64,000 nt of DNA, taken from NCBI GenBank assembly GCA_030280995.1, contig JASXTE010000008.1, forward strand, positions 16,320,212 to 16,384,211, in the 5' to 3' direction. Shown in pieces: positions 33,241 through 45,727 of this stretch. The DNA is from Hemileia vastatrix. Taxonomy: Eukaryota; Basidiomycota; Pucciniomycetes; Pucciniales; Zaghouaniaceae. Made by a program: the position numbers and the translations under genes. The notes below the pieces were generated by a model. It had not been told where the DNA came from. It saw nothing but the letters and a program-made list of their open reading frames with translations, and ran no database searches. How positions within the stretch are numbered: the first letter of the stretch is position 1; every line of letters starts with the position of its first letter.

Positions 33241-34540
33241 ATCAATATAAAATTTTATTAGAAAAAAGATAATATCAATATTTATAGTAATTTGGATTAT
33301 AGAATATATATAACAGTATTAATTTATATTTATGAAAATAAATGTAGAAAGAGAATCTTTCATCTCTTCAGTAACCATTTACAATAAAAAATTAAGTTTA
33401 TACTTTTCTTGTATAAAAATATCAATTTATGTAATGTTATTTATTCCCTTTAATAAAAAATAACCCAGGTTATATTTTTAGGCTTCCCTTGAGCTTATAT
33501 GTATATATCCAAAAAAAAGAAGATAATAAAAAGCCCCTAAGTAATTTGTATTTTTAAAAAAATTCCATCTTTAAATTTTTTTAAAATTAAACAGAAGATC
33601 TGCTACCTTTTATGAAGCTTATAATTTGTGAATCTTGATAATTTTTATTTTCTTAACCTATCATACAGAAAAAAATAGTCATATCTCAATAATAGAAAAT
33701 AGAATTACAAACAATTTTTATATAATATTTTTTCAAAATGATCAATCACCTCTTATTATTTCTGGGACTGAAAATTATTTAATTTATAATTTTTTGATAT
33801 AAAAATACACTTAATTTTTAAATTAGAAAATCTAATATAAATTTTTTTAAAATAAAAAACTTTTCCCATAGTTTAACTTTGATTCAAATACAGTTGAACA
33901 GCAGATCTCATTGGTAGCTCAATCTAATTTCAATAAATAATAAGTTATATTTTGATGTTAAAACTTCTATAGTCATTGGAGTTAAAAAAGTGTAGTAAAA
34001 TAAAGGACTCAAGTGGTTTATTTTTTTACTGAATTGATAATAATTCATATTTTAAGAAATCTTACTTATTTTTTTTTCTCAAATTCTAAGTTATTACAGG
34101 TACTTATTTATGTATGTATAGTAATCCTAAAAAAATATCAAACAAAAAGTTACAACATTTAAAGATATTTTTTGTTAAATCATTATTTGGATACAATAAT
34201 TTAATTTAAAGATTTTTGTAGTCTCATCAAAAGAATTAATCATTAAGTTTGAATTCAAATACATTCATCTCATGAAATCAATAAGAGCATTAATTGAAAA
34301 TTTTGACATAGGTTATGTTCATTTTTTCAATTTTTTTATAAAAATGTTCCATATTTTTCTTTCTATCTAATTTGTAGTTATCAGAAGCTTTTTGTAAAAT
34401 GATTTCTAAGAAAGTGAAATATTATTTCATGGCTAATAGCTTTATATTAATGAATATTCTGTCATAAATTCAAGTCTTTAATTCCATCAGCCAATAAATC
34501 TGTAATGTTTAAGGATGGAGGTGAACATATAGCAAGACAG
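33241..34540. other. AT-rich gap without features
   Basis: I see no open frame of note, no repeat pair and no motif here. Confidence 0.5.
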
Positions 34541-34619
34541 TAGAGGTATCAATTATTTTATAAGATAGAACAAAAGTGCTTAAAACTGACAGAGTGCACT
34601 CTGTTGTTTGGCCAAAGAA

Positions 34620-35300
34620 TAGAGTCCATATTCAGGTTTTTTCAGCCTTCTTTGACACACTTTTTACCTTTCCTCACCTTTCAATAGTTTTTCACCCCTC
34701 TCAATTTTATTCACACCCCTTCCCTTTCAAAAACTATCCTTATAATCTTGATGCACTCTCCACCCCTCCCACACTATTTTATAATGCTCCTCACCCCTAC
34801 CCTACCCTCCCCCTTGACTTTTCACCCCACCCAACCCCTTTTTCTTTTCTCCCTATCCTTCCTAGCCCCTTTCAAATGCCTTCCTACCCCATAGCATCCC
34901 TTTTTCTATTTTTCTCATCCTTTTATTAACTCCTTTACCCCATAATACCCCTTTTGTATTTGATTCTATTCTTCTTGCTTGCATATGCACTTTTTTTACT
35001 CTACACCCAAACCAATTCTTTCACACCACAATCAAGCCTTTTTTGTCTGGCCTTACCCCTTTTAGTGAGGTTTAGTAAGATTGGATAGAGAGGGGAGTAG
35101 AGGGTATCAAAATGGGTAGAATGAGGGTGAAAAACATGAGGTGGAGTGAGTTAGGATGGAGAAGGGTAGAGAAAGGGGGCAGAAGGGTAGGGGGGAGGAG
35201 ATGAATGGGGAAAGTAAATATGGATTTTAAAGATGGAGTGGTTTCTAGAGGGTAGGAGCATGGGACACACAAGAGCAGATAAGAAAGCAATGAGAATAAT
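34620..35300. repeat. Pyrimidine-rich to purine-rich strand switch 1
   Basis: About 34620-35050 is C/T-rich on the + strand (CCTCACC, CCCCTTCCC words). About 35060-35300 is G/A-rich (GGGTAGAGAAAGGGGG words). The two halves are partly complementary and could fold back. The long frames here (117 and 72 codons) are low complexity. The same design recurs at 47.1 and 55.7 kb. Confidence 0.6.
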
Positions 35301-35615
35301 AATCTTTAAAAGAATAAAATAATATAAATATATAATAAATTATAAGGAATGGAAAGTGGAATGGTGTGAAAACAAAAAATAAACCTATAAGTGTTTCACA
35401 CTTTTTAATAGCCATATTTTTTATTCCCATAAATAGGGGGTTTCAAAGTTGGAAATTTGTACTTCTTTAAAAGGCATTTCACAAAACAAAAAGAAAGCCA
35501 CAAACTCAAAATTAATTCTCAGTAAAAAGGTATTTTGGGGGCACAATATGGAATATATTAAAAAATAATCATGGTTCAATTGGTGGAGAAAAGAGGTATT
35601 TTTAAATGAAAAATT

Positions 35616-35629
35616 TCTAACATTGATAC
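35616..35629. repeat. Harbinger-type terminal repeat, left piece (split by element F)
   Basis: TCTAACATTGATAC joins 44078-44087 (GATACCCCCT) once F and one GATAC are removed, giving AACATTGATACCCCCT. That is the exact right terminus of the Harbinger element at 58804-58819. The AAT that follows (44088-44090) is the same 3-base duplication. Confidence 0.75.
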
Positions 35630-36436
35630 TGTCACCAACCTACACACAAGGTCAAGGGTGTTCCTGGAAGTGAGATTGAGGCGAGTAGTTTAGAAACTTC
35701 TTCAAAGCACAGAGGAAATGTTCGAGGAAGTGATTCAAAGATGACTTGAAGGAAGAGCTACTGCTTTGAGATATGTTTGATAAGAATTCTAATATAATTT
35801 AAAGGTAATATTAATATTCTTTAAGATCTCACAAAGGGTTGGGAACTCAATAATCAAAGATTTAGGATTTAGAAATGATTACTGATAAAAATGAGGAAAG
35901 ATACAATAATAATGATTTTACCTGAAGCTTTACCACTTTTAACTATATATACGTTTTATAATTTAATTCTAAAGGAATATCAAACCACAATCCAACCCCT
36001 TTTATATCCATTACTCCTCCTCGCATTGACCTCATACTCATCCATCATTCCGCACACCACAGGCCACCAAAAATACACCCGTTACACCTGGACCCTCCTC
36101 ACTATCATCTGTTAACCCTTTAATCCTCCACTAACCATCCCTTCCATGCTCACTACTCCTTTTAATAATCCACAGATACTTAATAAACCTTTTAGCGAAC
36201 TATTACATTAACTATTGCGCTGTGTGTTGCTTATTGAGGAAAAGACTAAAACATATATTGAGAGATTGACTAATTTAGATTTAAAGTTTAGACTAGCGCA
36301 GTTGAATAGTGAGTACACAAAGGAAAGTCGCAGTTGCTATGTAGAATTGTTTTCTGCACTTTGAATATGGATTTAGACATCTGTATTATTGATTTAATGA
36401 GCTGCTTTTGCCTCGAGTGTCATGTGGCGAGTGACA
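35630..36436 (-). repeat. 3' LTR of element F (807 bp)
   Basis: On the + strand TGTCACC to GAGTGACA. Matches 43266-44077 almost base for base. Several CpG sites of the other LTR are TpG or CpA here (for example TTCAAAG for TTCGAAG). Confidence 0.9.
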
Positions 36437-36446
36437 GATTCCCAGG

Positions 36447-36453
36447 TATAAAA
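36447..36453 (+). promoter_or_regulatory. TATA box of the antisense accessory gene in F
   Basis: TATAAAA in the context GGTATAAAAAGGCGAG, just inside the LTR and about 85 bases before the ATG at 36534. It points into the Zn2Cys6-like gene, opposite to pol. Confidence 0.6.
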
Positions 36454-36533
36454 AGGCGAGCTCCGTTGAGTGTGAGAAAAATTTTCCCACACTACTTTTT
36501 CACAATTCTTCTTTTAATTATTTTATATTTAAA

Positions 36534-37496
36534 ATGTTGACTTGTCCTACCCCAACTCCCATGCCTCCACACCCCAAAGCAGATGGTTGAATTGTTACCC
36601 GGAAATATTCTCAAGCCTGCACAGCCTGCAAATTGATGGAATATTTCTGCGTTGAAAGCACCGCTACACGACGTCCTCACCAGAAATGCGAGTTTTGCCG
36701 CTGGAGACGGGTGACGTGTGATGCCCTATCAAAAAACGTGGACATCAAACGACGGTTTACGAAAACCAAATACTGGGTAATACCAAAGACCAAGGAGGTG
36801 GTCGAAGATATCTGGGACGTATTGGTCGGGGAGGATCAGTTGGTGGAAAAGATTGAGGAGGAGGTCAAGGATACCATGGCAGCCTGGGTAACCCAGGCCA
36901 CAGGTAAAAAACAAGGGGTGGAAGAAAAGGTATATGAGTTGGTTGAAGAGGATGAGGATGAAGTCCCCATCCCGAGACGGACACCAAAGAAGCGGTGGAT
37001 GGTCATCGAAGATGAAAAAGAGGAGAAGGAAGTGACGGTGAAAGTCACTCTGAAATTATTTTTAGAGGCTGACCCATTTTTTGAAGTAAGTCTGCTTTTG
37101 TTTTATTTTTTCAAAAATTTTGTTACTGATGACCGTATATTTTAGAATTCAGATGTCATTGCTGAAGCTCCAATTGTTGAAGCTGTGCCATTGCTGCCAG
37201 TTGAGGAAAATCAACCAGTGATTGATTCGAGGGAGGACAATGAAGAAACTCTTGACCAGGTATGGTCGAAGAAACCTCGGCAGGGTGGACGAGCTTGATT
37301 CATCAAAGATTTAAGTGGTGAGGTTGACAAGATTGTCGATGCTGCCTCCTTCAAGGTGGCTGAAAAATTACTAGAAATTGGGGAAGTGGTACTGGTAGGA
37401 GAGGAGGAGGTATTTGAGAAATGCAGGAAGGAAATAAGGGTGGTTTTAGAAAAAATGAAGAAGTTGGTTCGGGAGAAAATACAGGAGAAAATTTGA
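36534..37496 (+). pseudogene. Antisense accessory gene of F, Zn2Cys6-like, one intron, two TGA
   Basis: Exon 1 is 36534-37085 and exon 2 is 37146-37496. The 60-bp intron has GTAAGT, TACTGATG and TATTTTAG. The spliced frame is 300 codons long including the stop. The cysteine groups are CTACKLMEYFC and CEFCRWRRVTC with about 13 residues between, fitting C-x2-C-x6-C spacing of fungal binuclear zinc clusters. A Lys/Glu-rich region follows (about 100-185). The C-terminal part is helical (FKVAEKLLEIGEVVLVGEEE). In-frame TGA codons at 36588-36590 and near 37299 could each come from CGA by one C-to-T change. It is convergent with pol. May act on nucleic acid; role unknown. Confidence 0.65.
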
Positions 37497-37499
37497 AAT

Positions 37500-38394
37500 G
37501 GAAGGAAAAAGAAAAGAAATAAAGAGGGAAGGAAAAAAGTAGAAAGCAATTTGTGTATTTACTTATTTATTTTATTTTGTTGTTTTAATTGAAAATTTTG
37601 ATATATATTTTATAAGATTTTGAGACGTAAAAAGAAAAAAGGAAAAAAGAAAAGATTTGAATAAAATTTTGTTTTAAAATTTGAAAGAAGGAAAGAAAGA
37701 ATGTTTAGCTGAGGAAATTTTAGTTTAAGTTTTGAAAAGAAAAATTCAAGTAAGAAAAAAGAAAATGTTGATTAAAAAAATTTTGTTTGAAATGAAAATT
37801 TAATGAGAGAAAAATTTGTGAAAGTTTATTTATTGAATTTTTTGAGGAATTTTGGTTTTTTGAAAAGAAACAAGAAAAATAGTTTTGAAAAAAAAGAATT
37901 TGAAAGAAAGAAGTAATTTGTTTGAAGAATTTTAAAAAAAGAGATTTAAAGGTTGAAGTGAAGTTTGAGAAAGATTGTTGCATTGAGTTTGTGGAAAATT
38001 TTGATAGTTTGAAGAAAAAGAAATAAGGGAAAAGAAGAAAAGTTTAAAAGAAGAAAAAGAAAGAAAATTAAAGGAATTATTGATTTTTAAGATTTTATTT
38101 TAATGAATTTTAAAATTCTAATTTTATTATTTTATTTTATTTTTTAATTTTAACTTTTTTAATTTAATTTAATTTTAATTTTATTTTATTTTATTTTATT
38201 TATTTAATTTATTTATTTATTTTTAAAGAAGGTTGAAAAAAGCTTTAGAAAGAAGAAAAAAGAAAACAGAGTAAGGATTATTTAGAAGAAAAGAAGTTTT
38301 AGAATTTTAAGAAAAGAAATGAAAAGAGAAAGAAGAGAAAAAATAAAAGAGAGTTCTAAGGTTTTGGTTTTAAAGGATATTTAATATGAAAAGA
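37500..38394. other. A/G-rich low-complexity spacer in element F
   Basis: Long runs of GAAAAAGAAAG type and a TTTTATTTTATTTTA stretch (about 38110-38220) lie between the accessory gene and the end of pol. No gene seen. It may serve as shared 3' untranslated sequence of the two convergent units. Confidence 0.6.
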
Positions 38395-41300
38395 TTTTAG
38401 GAGTTCAGGGGCATTAGAAACATTGATGGCTGGTTCCCAGGATTTTTTGTCTGGGTCATCAAGGAAGACTTCCCATTCCACGAGGTATTGAAGTTTCCCC
38501 TTGCGCATTCTTGAATCAAAGATACGACTTACTTCCCACTCTAGATGGTCTTCTACTTTGACGAGTTCCGGAGGAATTTGGTTCCTGCCCAGGTATGTTT
38601 CTCAAGCCAGGTAGGTCCAGGAGAGATACATGGAAAACAGGGTGAATAGCCTTCCATTTAGGAGGTAGCTTGAGTCAAAATGCAGTTTTAGAGACTTCAG
38701 AGTAGATTTCGAATTGTCTTAAGCATTTTTCAGCCAGTTTCTTTGATGGCCGAGTTGTTCAAATGTTTCGTGCGTCGAGCCATACTTTGTCGCTTGGTTT
38801 AAAGGAAGGAGCAGATTGTTGATGTTTGTGGGCCTGCTCCTTGTACCTTCAAATCGCTAATTCCATGATTGATTTAAGTTCTTCTTGGAGTCGTGATATA
38901 GTTTGAAGATAATGTTCCGCAGGATGACTAGTTTTTACATGGATTGAGTTGAATCAAGGATGTCTTCCATAAACAGTTTCAAAAGGAGATTGTTATGTCG
39001 AAGAATGAGTCAAGTTATTATAAGAAAATTCTGCCAATGGTAACCATGTGGTCCAATCGTCTTATTGGTAACTGACATACATTTGAAGGTATTGTTTTAG
39101 GATTTAGTTTACCCTTTCTGTTTGCCCATTGGTTTCAGGATGATAGGCCGTGGAGAGATTCCTCTTAATATTGAGTTGTCGACACAATTGAGTCCAGAAT
39201 GTGGATACAAACAATGAGCCTCTATCTGAAATAATATCATTAGGTAAGCCATGTTTGGAAAATACATATTCTAGAAACAATTTTGACAAATCTACTGATG
39301 TAGAAGTAGTAGTGGTTTTATTGAAAATAGACATCTTTGAAAATCTATCTGCTATTACTAATATAGCATCAAAATTATTAGAAAGAGGAAGTTGAGAAAT
39401 AAAATCCATCGATAAAGATTCCCAAGGTTTAGAGGGAATAGGAAGTGGTTGAAGCAACCCATGCTTCCGGTGACAGGGAGCCTTATTCCTATTACATTTG
39501 TAACAAGATCTTATATAGGCCATGATTTCTCTGTTCATTCCTGACCAGAAGAAATCCCTCTCCATTAACTGGTAGGTTTGATCAACCCCAAAATGATAAG
39601 CTAATGGAGAATCATGTTGACTATTGAAAATCTATAATTTTATTTCATTATTGTTGGGTATGACTACTCTACCTTTGAAAAATAATAGACCCGATTCAAT
39701 ACTAAATCTTTTGGCCCCTTGCTTTGAGAGTATTTTGTCTTTTATCCCTAAACAATAATTGTCCTTTGACTGAGCTTCAAGGATGTTGGATAGTGGTTTT
39801 TGGAAAGATTGAATTGTCATTGAATTAATTTAAAGAGTCGTTAACATTGATTTGTTAAAAATTGATTTACATTTTCTGGGTTCTTGTCAGCAAATGCACC
39901 CCCCGTTGTGGGTAAATGTCTTCCCGACGTGACAGGATATCTGGGAAAATACAGTTCTTACCTGGGCAATAGGAAATATAAAAAGGAAATTCAGACAGAA
40001 ATTCAGCCCATCTGGCTTGACACCTGGTTACCACTTTGGAAGACATAAAGTATTTCAAAGAATTATTGTCAGTCAGGATTTGAAAAGGACTATCTAGGCT
40101 GAGAAGAAAAGAGGGCCATTTTTTAAGACAATGAATAATAGCTTAAAGATCCTTGTCATGAATTTCATAATTTAATTCTGCCACAATGAGTTTGCCTGAA
40201 TCAAAAGCAACAGGATGAAACAATTTTGTTTCAGGATTGAACTTAGAAATGACCCCTACAATAGCATAATCACTAGCACCTGTCTCGACTATTGTCAAAG
40301 CAGAAGGATCAAAGTGTGGAAGAATTGGAGCAGTGGTAAACACAGTCTTCAATGCTTTGAAATCCTTTTGTGCTGTAGAAGTAAAAACAAAAGGAATATC
40401 TTTTCTAAGAAGAGAAGTAAGATTTGAAATAGTTTTAGAGTAATCTTTAATAAATTTTCTATAGAAATTGGCAAAACCCAAAAATCCTTGGAGGTATTTA
40501 ATGGTTTCAGGCTCAGGCCATTCCAGGATTTTTTGGACCTTTTTGTCGTCCATGACTAAACCATCAGTGGAAAACGTAAAACCCAAAAAATCAATAGATT
40601 TAAGATGGAATTCGCATTTATTGTGCTTGGCGTAGAGACTGTGATCTCAAAGGCGATTTAGAACCTGTCAAACATGATGAATATGTTCATCTAGTGTCTT
40701 AGAGAAAATTAAAATATTGTCTAAGTAGACGACAACAAATTGTTTGACAACATCTTGAAAGATGTCATTAACAAAATTTTGAAAAGTAGATGGTTCTTTA
40801 CATAATTCAAAAGGCATTACTAAATATTCCAAAATTCCAAATCTAGTGCGCATTGCAGTCAGTGGTTCATGACCTTCCGCAATGCGAATCAGATTATAAG
40901 TGCCTCTAAGATAAATTTTAGAAAAGAAATTAGCACCATTAAAAAGGGTAAGAAGCAATGAAATAGGAGTAACTGGATATGCATTCTTCTTAGTAACTGT
41001 GTTGAGCTTTCTATAGTCAACACACAACCTAAGGCTACCATCTTTTTTCTTTACAAAAAGAACAGGGGAGCCGGTTGGAGATTTACTGGCTCTGATGAAT
41101 TCTTTGGCTACATTCTCTGCAATTTAGTCTTGAAGAACTTGAAATTTTTCCTTTGATAAAGAATAGACAGGACCTTCCGGAGGTACTGGAGCTATTAACT
41201 CTATTTGATGGTTGTAGGGTCGATGAGGTGATAACTTATCGGCCTTGCAGATTGAGAAAACATTGAGGAAATCATGATAGACTTCCAGTAGAGTCAATTT

Positions 41301-41990
41301 AATGGCTTCAACATTGATTTGGTTGTCCTCATCATCCTCGAGAGAATCTGTAGAGGGAAGACCAGAATTGAGAGAGCATAATTCGACTACTTTGAGGCAA
41401 TTTAAATCCTCTTTGAGTGAAGTGATTGAGCTAGAAGGGTTAGCCTATTGCTCATTTAGAGAAAGATCCAATGCTTGCAAGTCATCTGGAAGAGATTTGT
41501 CCTCTATCAGGACATTGTCAGGCGCCTTGTTTAACTACCTATTGACCTGCATTGAAGAATCATAAATATACTTATTGCATGGGGTGATCAATCCCTGTGA
41601 CCAATCAATTTCAGGACTCCAATGTGTTAAAAAGTCATGGCCAAGGATGGTATCGTCCATTCTTGGGGGTCCAAGACTGATAATTTCCACTTGAAGGGGG
41701 GAAAATTCGGAAAGTTGAAAACCCATAAAACTTTCTTACTTACCCAATATTTGGGCTCCTCTGATTCGACCAAATAAATTGGAGTTCAATTGATATCTGT
41801 GAATGTCAGCTTTAACCTCTCGGAAAAAAATAAACTGACAAAAGAAATTGAAGCTCCAGAGTCTATAAGACAGCTGAAGGGGGTATCCTCCTTGAAAAGA
41901 ATAAAACTCAAGTGGTTTAAGGCAACTCCAGTCCTTAAGACATGGAGGTTCTGTGCACTGGGAGAGATAAGATAGTTTCTTTGCACACAA
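38395..41990 (-). pseudogene. Protease, RT, RNase H, integrase and chromodomain of F, broken
   Basis: Protease is at 41986-41786 with CLIDSGASISF. RT is at 41027-40668, where the active-site box reads [10 protein letters not shown], so the second aspartate is asparagine. RT connection and RNase H are at 40586-40143, where VETGASDYAI has glycine at the usual first aspartate. RNase H end is at 40058-39867 (CPGKNCIFPDILSRR). Integrase is at 39565-39104 with CYKCNRNKAPC, MDFISQLP, SDRGSLF and PETNGQTERVN, triad intact. The tail runs to a chromodomain at about 38590-38400 (LVEWEVFLDDPDKKSWEP). Many stops and frame changes. Related to, but distinct from, A and B. Confidence 0.85.
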
Positions 41991-42029
41991 GTAAACTATC
42001 TACTAGTTTTTTGACCTTGAACTAGTACC

Positions 42030-43190
42030 TTCTCTTTCCTTAAACTTTACACAATCTTCTAGCTTGTGCTTACCCCCACAATACATACATAGCTCATTAT
42101 CTGCTCATCTCTTCCTCTCAGTTTCTTTAAGCTCCCCTTTTGGATCCAGTACCTTACTGATATTGCCTGGGGTCAAGCCTTTTGGTTGAGGTTTGTCCTT
42201 TCCCTTATTGGGTATAGATTGAGTCAAGGAGGATTGAGTTGTCCATGAGTGTAAAGAAGGTCCCGATTTAAAATTTAGGCCTTTAGATTTGTTGGCTTAT
42301 TGACAATGTTGTAGTTGTCCTTGATAAACGCCATCGAGTTCAAGGGTTCAATCCATTAAATCTGTTAAAGTAGTCATCTTCTGAACATGAAGATTTAATT
42401 GATTCAGAATCCTCAAAGGAAGCCCCTTTTTGAAATGATACTTGAGGGCAGCATCATTCCAACCTACTTGAGTTTGAAGTGCTCTGAAGTTCAAAATATA
42501 TTCAGAGGCTTTACCATTATCACTCATGCGGAGGAAATCCAGTTCAATTTCTGCGTTGTCAGTTTCATTAGGGTCACCAAACAACGTAAAGAGTTGGTCT
42601 TCGAACTTTTCCCAGTTATTAATGAGTAAGTGGGTTTCTGTCAAAGAGAGCATGAGAAGATAAGGTTCGAACCATCTTGCTGCTTTTCCAGCTAGGAATG
42701 ATGAAGCGTAAACAACCTTTGATTGGTCATTATTGAAGGTTCAAGGGTCGTTATGGAACAGGAGCTTGCAGGTTTGCAAGAAGGGGCGCAATCTGTCTGG
42801 ATGTTCTCCATCAAATTTATCAGGAGATTTCATGGAAGGAGTTTTGAATTTAGATCCATCCAAAGACGTTGGATTGGAAAGGGTTTTCATGAAAAGTCTC
42901 ATGAAGTCTTCCAGAGAATAATATGGTCCAGGTTCCAAAGGTTGACCAGAAGGGTGAGTAGCAGGGGCAGATGGTGCCTCATGCATTGTATCCTCTCCTT
43001 CTTCTTCCTTGCTAGAATCATCAAAACCCTGGGGGATGTCTTCTACAGATTGGACTGAGTGTCCCTGTTCCCTAAGGTCAAGAGGATCCAGGGAGTGAGT
43101 GGGGGAAACAGGCCGTGTGGCTGTTGGCCTGCCTCTGGCGCAAGCCCTAGTAGTAGCGCCCGTAGGAGGAGTGCATTGAACAGGTGCCAT
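42030..43190 (-). pseudogene. Gag of element F, broken
   Basis: The N-terminal part (43190-42741) starts MAPVQCTPPTGATTRA, is Arg/Pro-rich then acidic, and contains SPDKFDGEHPDRLRPFL, the start of a capsid-like domain. After a frame change, 42653-42348 carries FEDQLFTLFGDPNETDNAE and ILNFRALQTQVGW, typical of the retrotransposon gag domain. A zinc knuckle CMYCGGKHKLEDC lies near 42050-42085. Stops separate the pieces. The ATG at 43190 follows the 5' LTR by about 75 bases. Confidence 0.8.
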
Positions 43191-43265
43191 TTAAAGAATT
43201 TAAAACACCTGAAAAAAGGACGTAGTAGTGCCAAAGAATGAGAAATATGGAGAATTAAATTATAC

Positions 43266-44077
43266 TGTCACCGGAAAGCCTATGCACAAGGTGGAGGGTG
43301 TTCCTGGAAGTGAGATAGAGAAGAGTAGTTTAGAAACTTCTTTGAAGCACAGAGGAAATTTTCGAGGAAGTGATTCGAAGATGACTCGAAGGAAGAGCTA
43401 CTACTTCGAGATATGTTTGATAAGAATTCTAATATAATTTAAAGGTAATATTAATATTCTTTAAGATCTCACAAAGGGTTGGGAACTCAATAATCAAAGA
43501 TTTAGGATTTAGAAATGATTACTGAGAAAAATAAGGAAAGATAAAATAATAATGATTTTACCTGAAGCTTTACCACTATTAACTATATATACGTTTTATA
43601 ATTTAATTCTAAAAGAATATCAAACCACAATCCAACCCCTTTTATATCCATTACTCCTCCTCGCATTGACCTCATAGCCATCCATCATTCCGCACACCAC
43701 AGACCACAAAAAATACACCCGTTACACCTGGACCCTCCTCACTAACATCCGTTAACCCTTAAATCCTCCACTAACCATCCCGTCAATGCTCACTACTCCT
43801 TTTAATAACCCACAGACACTTAATAAAACTTTTAGAGGACTATTACATTAACTATTGCGCTTTATGTTGCTTATTGAGGAATAGACTAAAACACACTATT
43901 GAGAGATTGACTAATTTAGATTTGAAGTTTAGACTAGCGCGGTTGAATAGTGAGTACACAAAGGAAAGTCGCAGTTGCTATGTAGAATTGTTTTCTGCAC
44001 TTCGAGTATGGATTTAGACCTCTGTATTATTGATTTAATGAGCTGCTTTTACCTTGAGTGTCATGTGGCGCGTGACA
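43266..44077 (-). repeat. 5' LTR of element F (812 bp)
   Basis: On the + strand TGTCACC to GCGTGACA, followed by the target duplication GATAC. It has kept more CpG sites than the other LTR. Confidence 0.9.
43639..43647 (-). promoter_or_regulatory. TATA box in 5' LTR F
   Basis: GGATATAAAAGGGG on the - strand, pointing into gag-pol. Confirms the orientation of the element. Confidence 0.55.
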
Positions 44078-44090
44078 GATACCCCCTAAT

Positions 44091-45727
44091 GTTTGACACT
44101 TACTTGTTTAATATAATGAAAATAATGGTAAGTTATTTTTTTAAAAAACAGTACTCATATATTTTTATTAATTTTGAATTATGTATAATAATAATTTTTT
44201 AAAATTATATATTGAGCTGAATCTGTTTTAAATTCATATTAAAGAGCTCTGCATCTCCCACATATATTTTCAAGCTTGAAAAATCTTCAAGAATATCTAT
44301 TCATACAATAAGAACAAATATGTATTTTTGAAAACTTTTACTGATAAAAATTTGATTAACATCATCAAATCAATGTTTTTTTTTGGATAAGTTTTTACAT
44401 TATTGGATAATTTCTATATACACACCACACAATATTTGTGGGGGACTTTCTAGCAAGTCCTCAACTTGAAGTTAGATGTAACACAGATTGAACTCAGACT
44501 GAACTTAGATGGAAATCTTACTGAACTGTGCTTGAAAACCAACTTGAACTATTTTACAAACCTAGATAAATCTTTTCTGGTATCATAATGAAAGTTAAAT
44601 GAACTAATCTTTAATATTGAATGAAAAAAGTTTCAGAAATCATTCCAAACACTGCACACCATAAGCTCATAATTTTAACTCAGTCTATGAATTTATAGCT
44701 CAAGATGGAGCTGAAACCCCTTGTGAAATTTTTAATTTAAAGAGATTATTGTACTCTAATTTAATACTTATTTAAAATATATTGAAACATATTAAGAACC
44801 ATATTTAACCATCTAATATTGTTTAAATTTCTTTACCAGAATTTTCCAATCTATGCAGTTCAGAAAAATAATATAAAATGAATTTTTTTAATTCACTCAG
44901 TGAGATTTTGAAATCATGTTAAGTTATTTTGAGTGAGGAAAAGTGTAATCAAATATTCACTTGCAAAGTGGAATTTGGTATGTAAAGGTAAGATGATAAT
45001 TAATATATATAACAAAAATGATTTAGAATATTCATTCAAAAATGAATATGCATATAAAAATTTATATTTCATATTCATATGCAACATCATATTGAATATG
45101 CATATGTTAAATTCATATTGAATATGCATATGCATTATCATAGTGAATATGCATATGAAAAATTCATATTGAATTTGCTTATGCATAATCATAATGAATA
45201 TGCATATGCAAAATTAAATTCCATATACATATTCAAATTCATATTGAATTTAAAATAAATTTTTTTATTCAGTATAAATTTATTTTATGTTATATCATAT
45301 AATCTTTTAAATTGAATTTATTTTGTTTTATTTTATCATATTTTATGAAACTCATTTTACTTATTTCATTACATAAAATTAAATTAAATTTTATTATATT
45401 ATATTGTATTGCACTTTATTTTATTGAGTTGTGTTATATTATGTGTTATATACTTTTATTTTATTTTATTAGAATTTCATTTCATTTTATTTCACTTTAA
45501 ATCATTCCTTTTTAAAATATATTATAATGTTTTGTTTTGTTCTATCTCATTTTATACAATGTGTTTTTATCTTTTTTTAATTCTAAAAATTATACTTATA
45601 TATCTGTTTTTTTTATATTAAATTACATTATAATAAGTCTTAATTTTATTTAATTCATTTTATTGAATTTGATGGATGCTTCTGTATAGCCATATAGCTG
45701 CATTAATTTGCTTAAAATTGGCTTGTA
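44091..45727. other. AT-rich gap with TATGCATATTCAT repeats
   Basis: No gene seen. About 45040-45235 is built of short units combining ATTCATATTGAAT and ATGCATATG, which are themselves palindromic. The remainder (to 45660) is T-rich low complexity that gives short hydrophobic open frames. Confidence 0.6.

Larger units (their letters stand above)
35630..44077 (-). mobile_element. Ty3/gypsy chromovirus F, complete LTR to LTR
   Basis: An 8448-bp element bounded by LTRs of 807 and 812 bp and by the perfect duplication GATAC (35625-35629 and 44078-44082). Gag-pol is on the - strand and ends in a chromodomain near 38400. On the + strand, just inside the left LTR, is a spliced Zn2Cys6-like gene pointing at the end of pol. 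All pol domains are recognisable but carry stops, and catalytic residues have changed. Confidence 0.9.

Noticed and set aside
34576..34929. Open frame of 117 codons in pyrimidine-rich DNA
   Set aside because: Composition alone (C/T-rich strand) keeps it free of stops; no protein-like blocks.
35891..36115. Open frame in LTR F (74 codons)
   Set aside because: The other LTR copy has a stop in this frame where CTCATAC becomes CTCATAGCC, so it is not kept.
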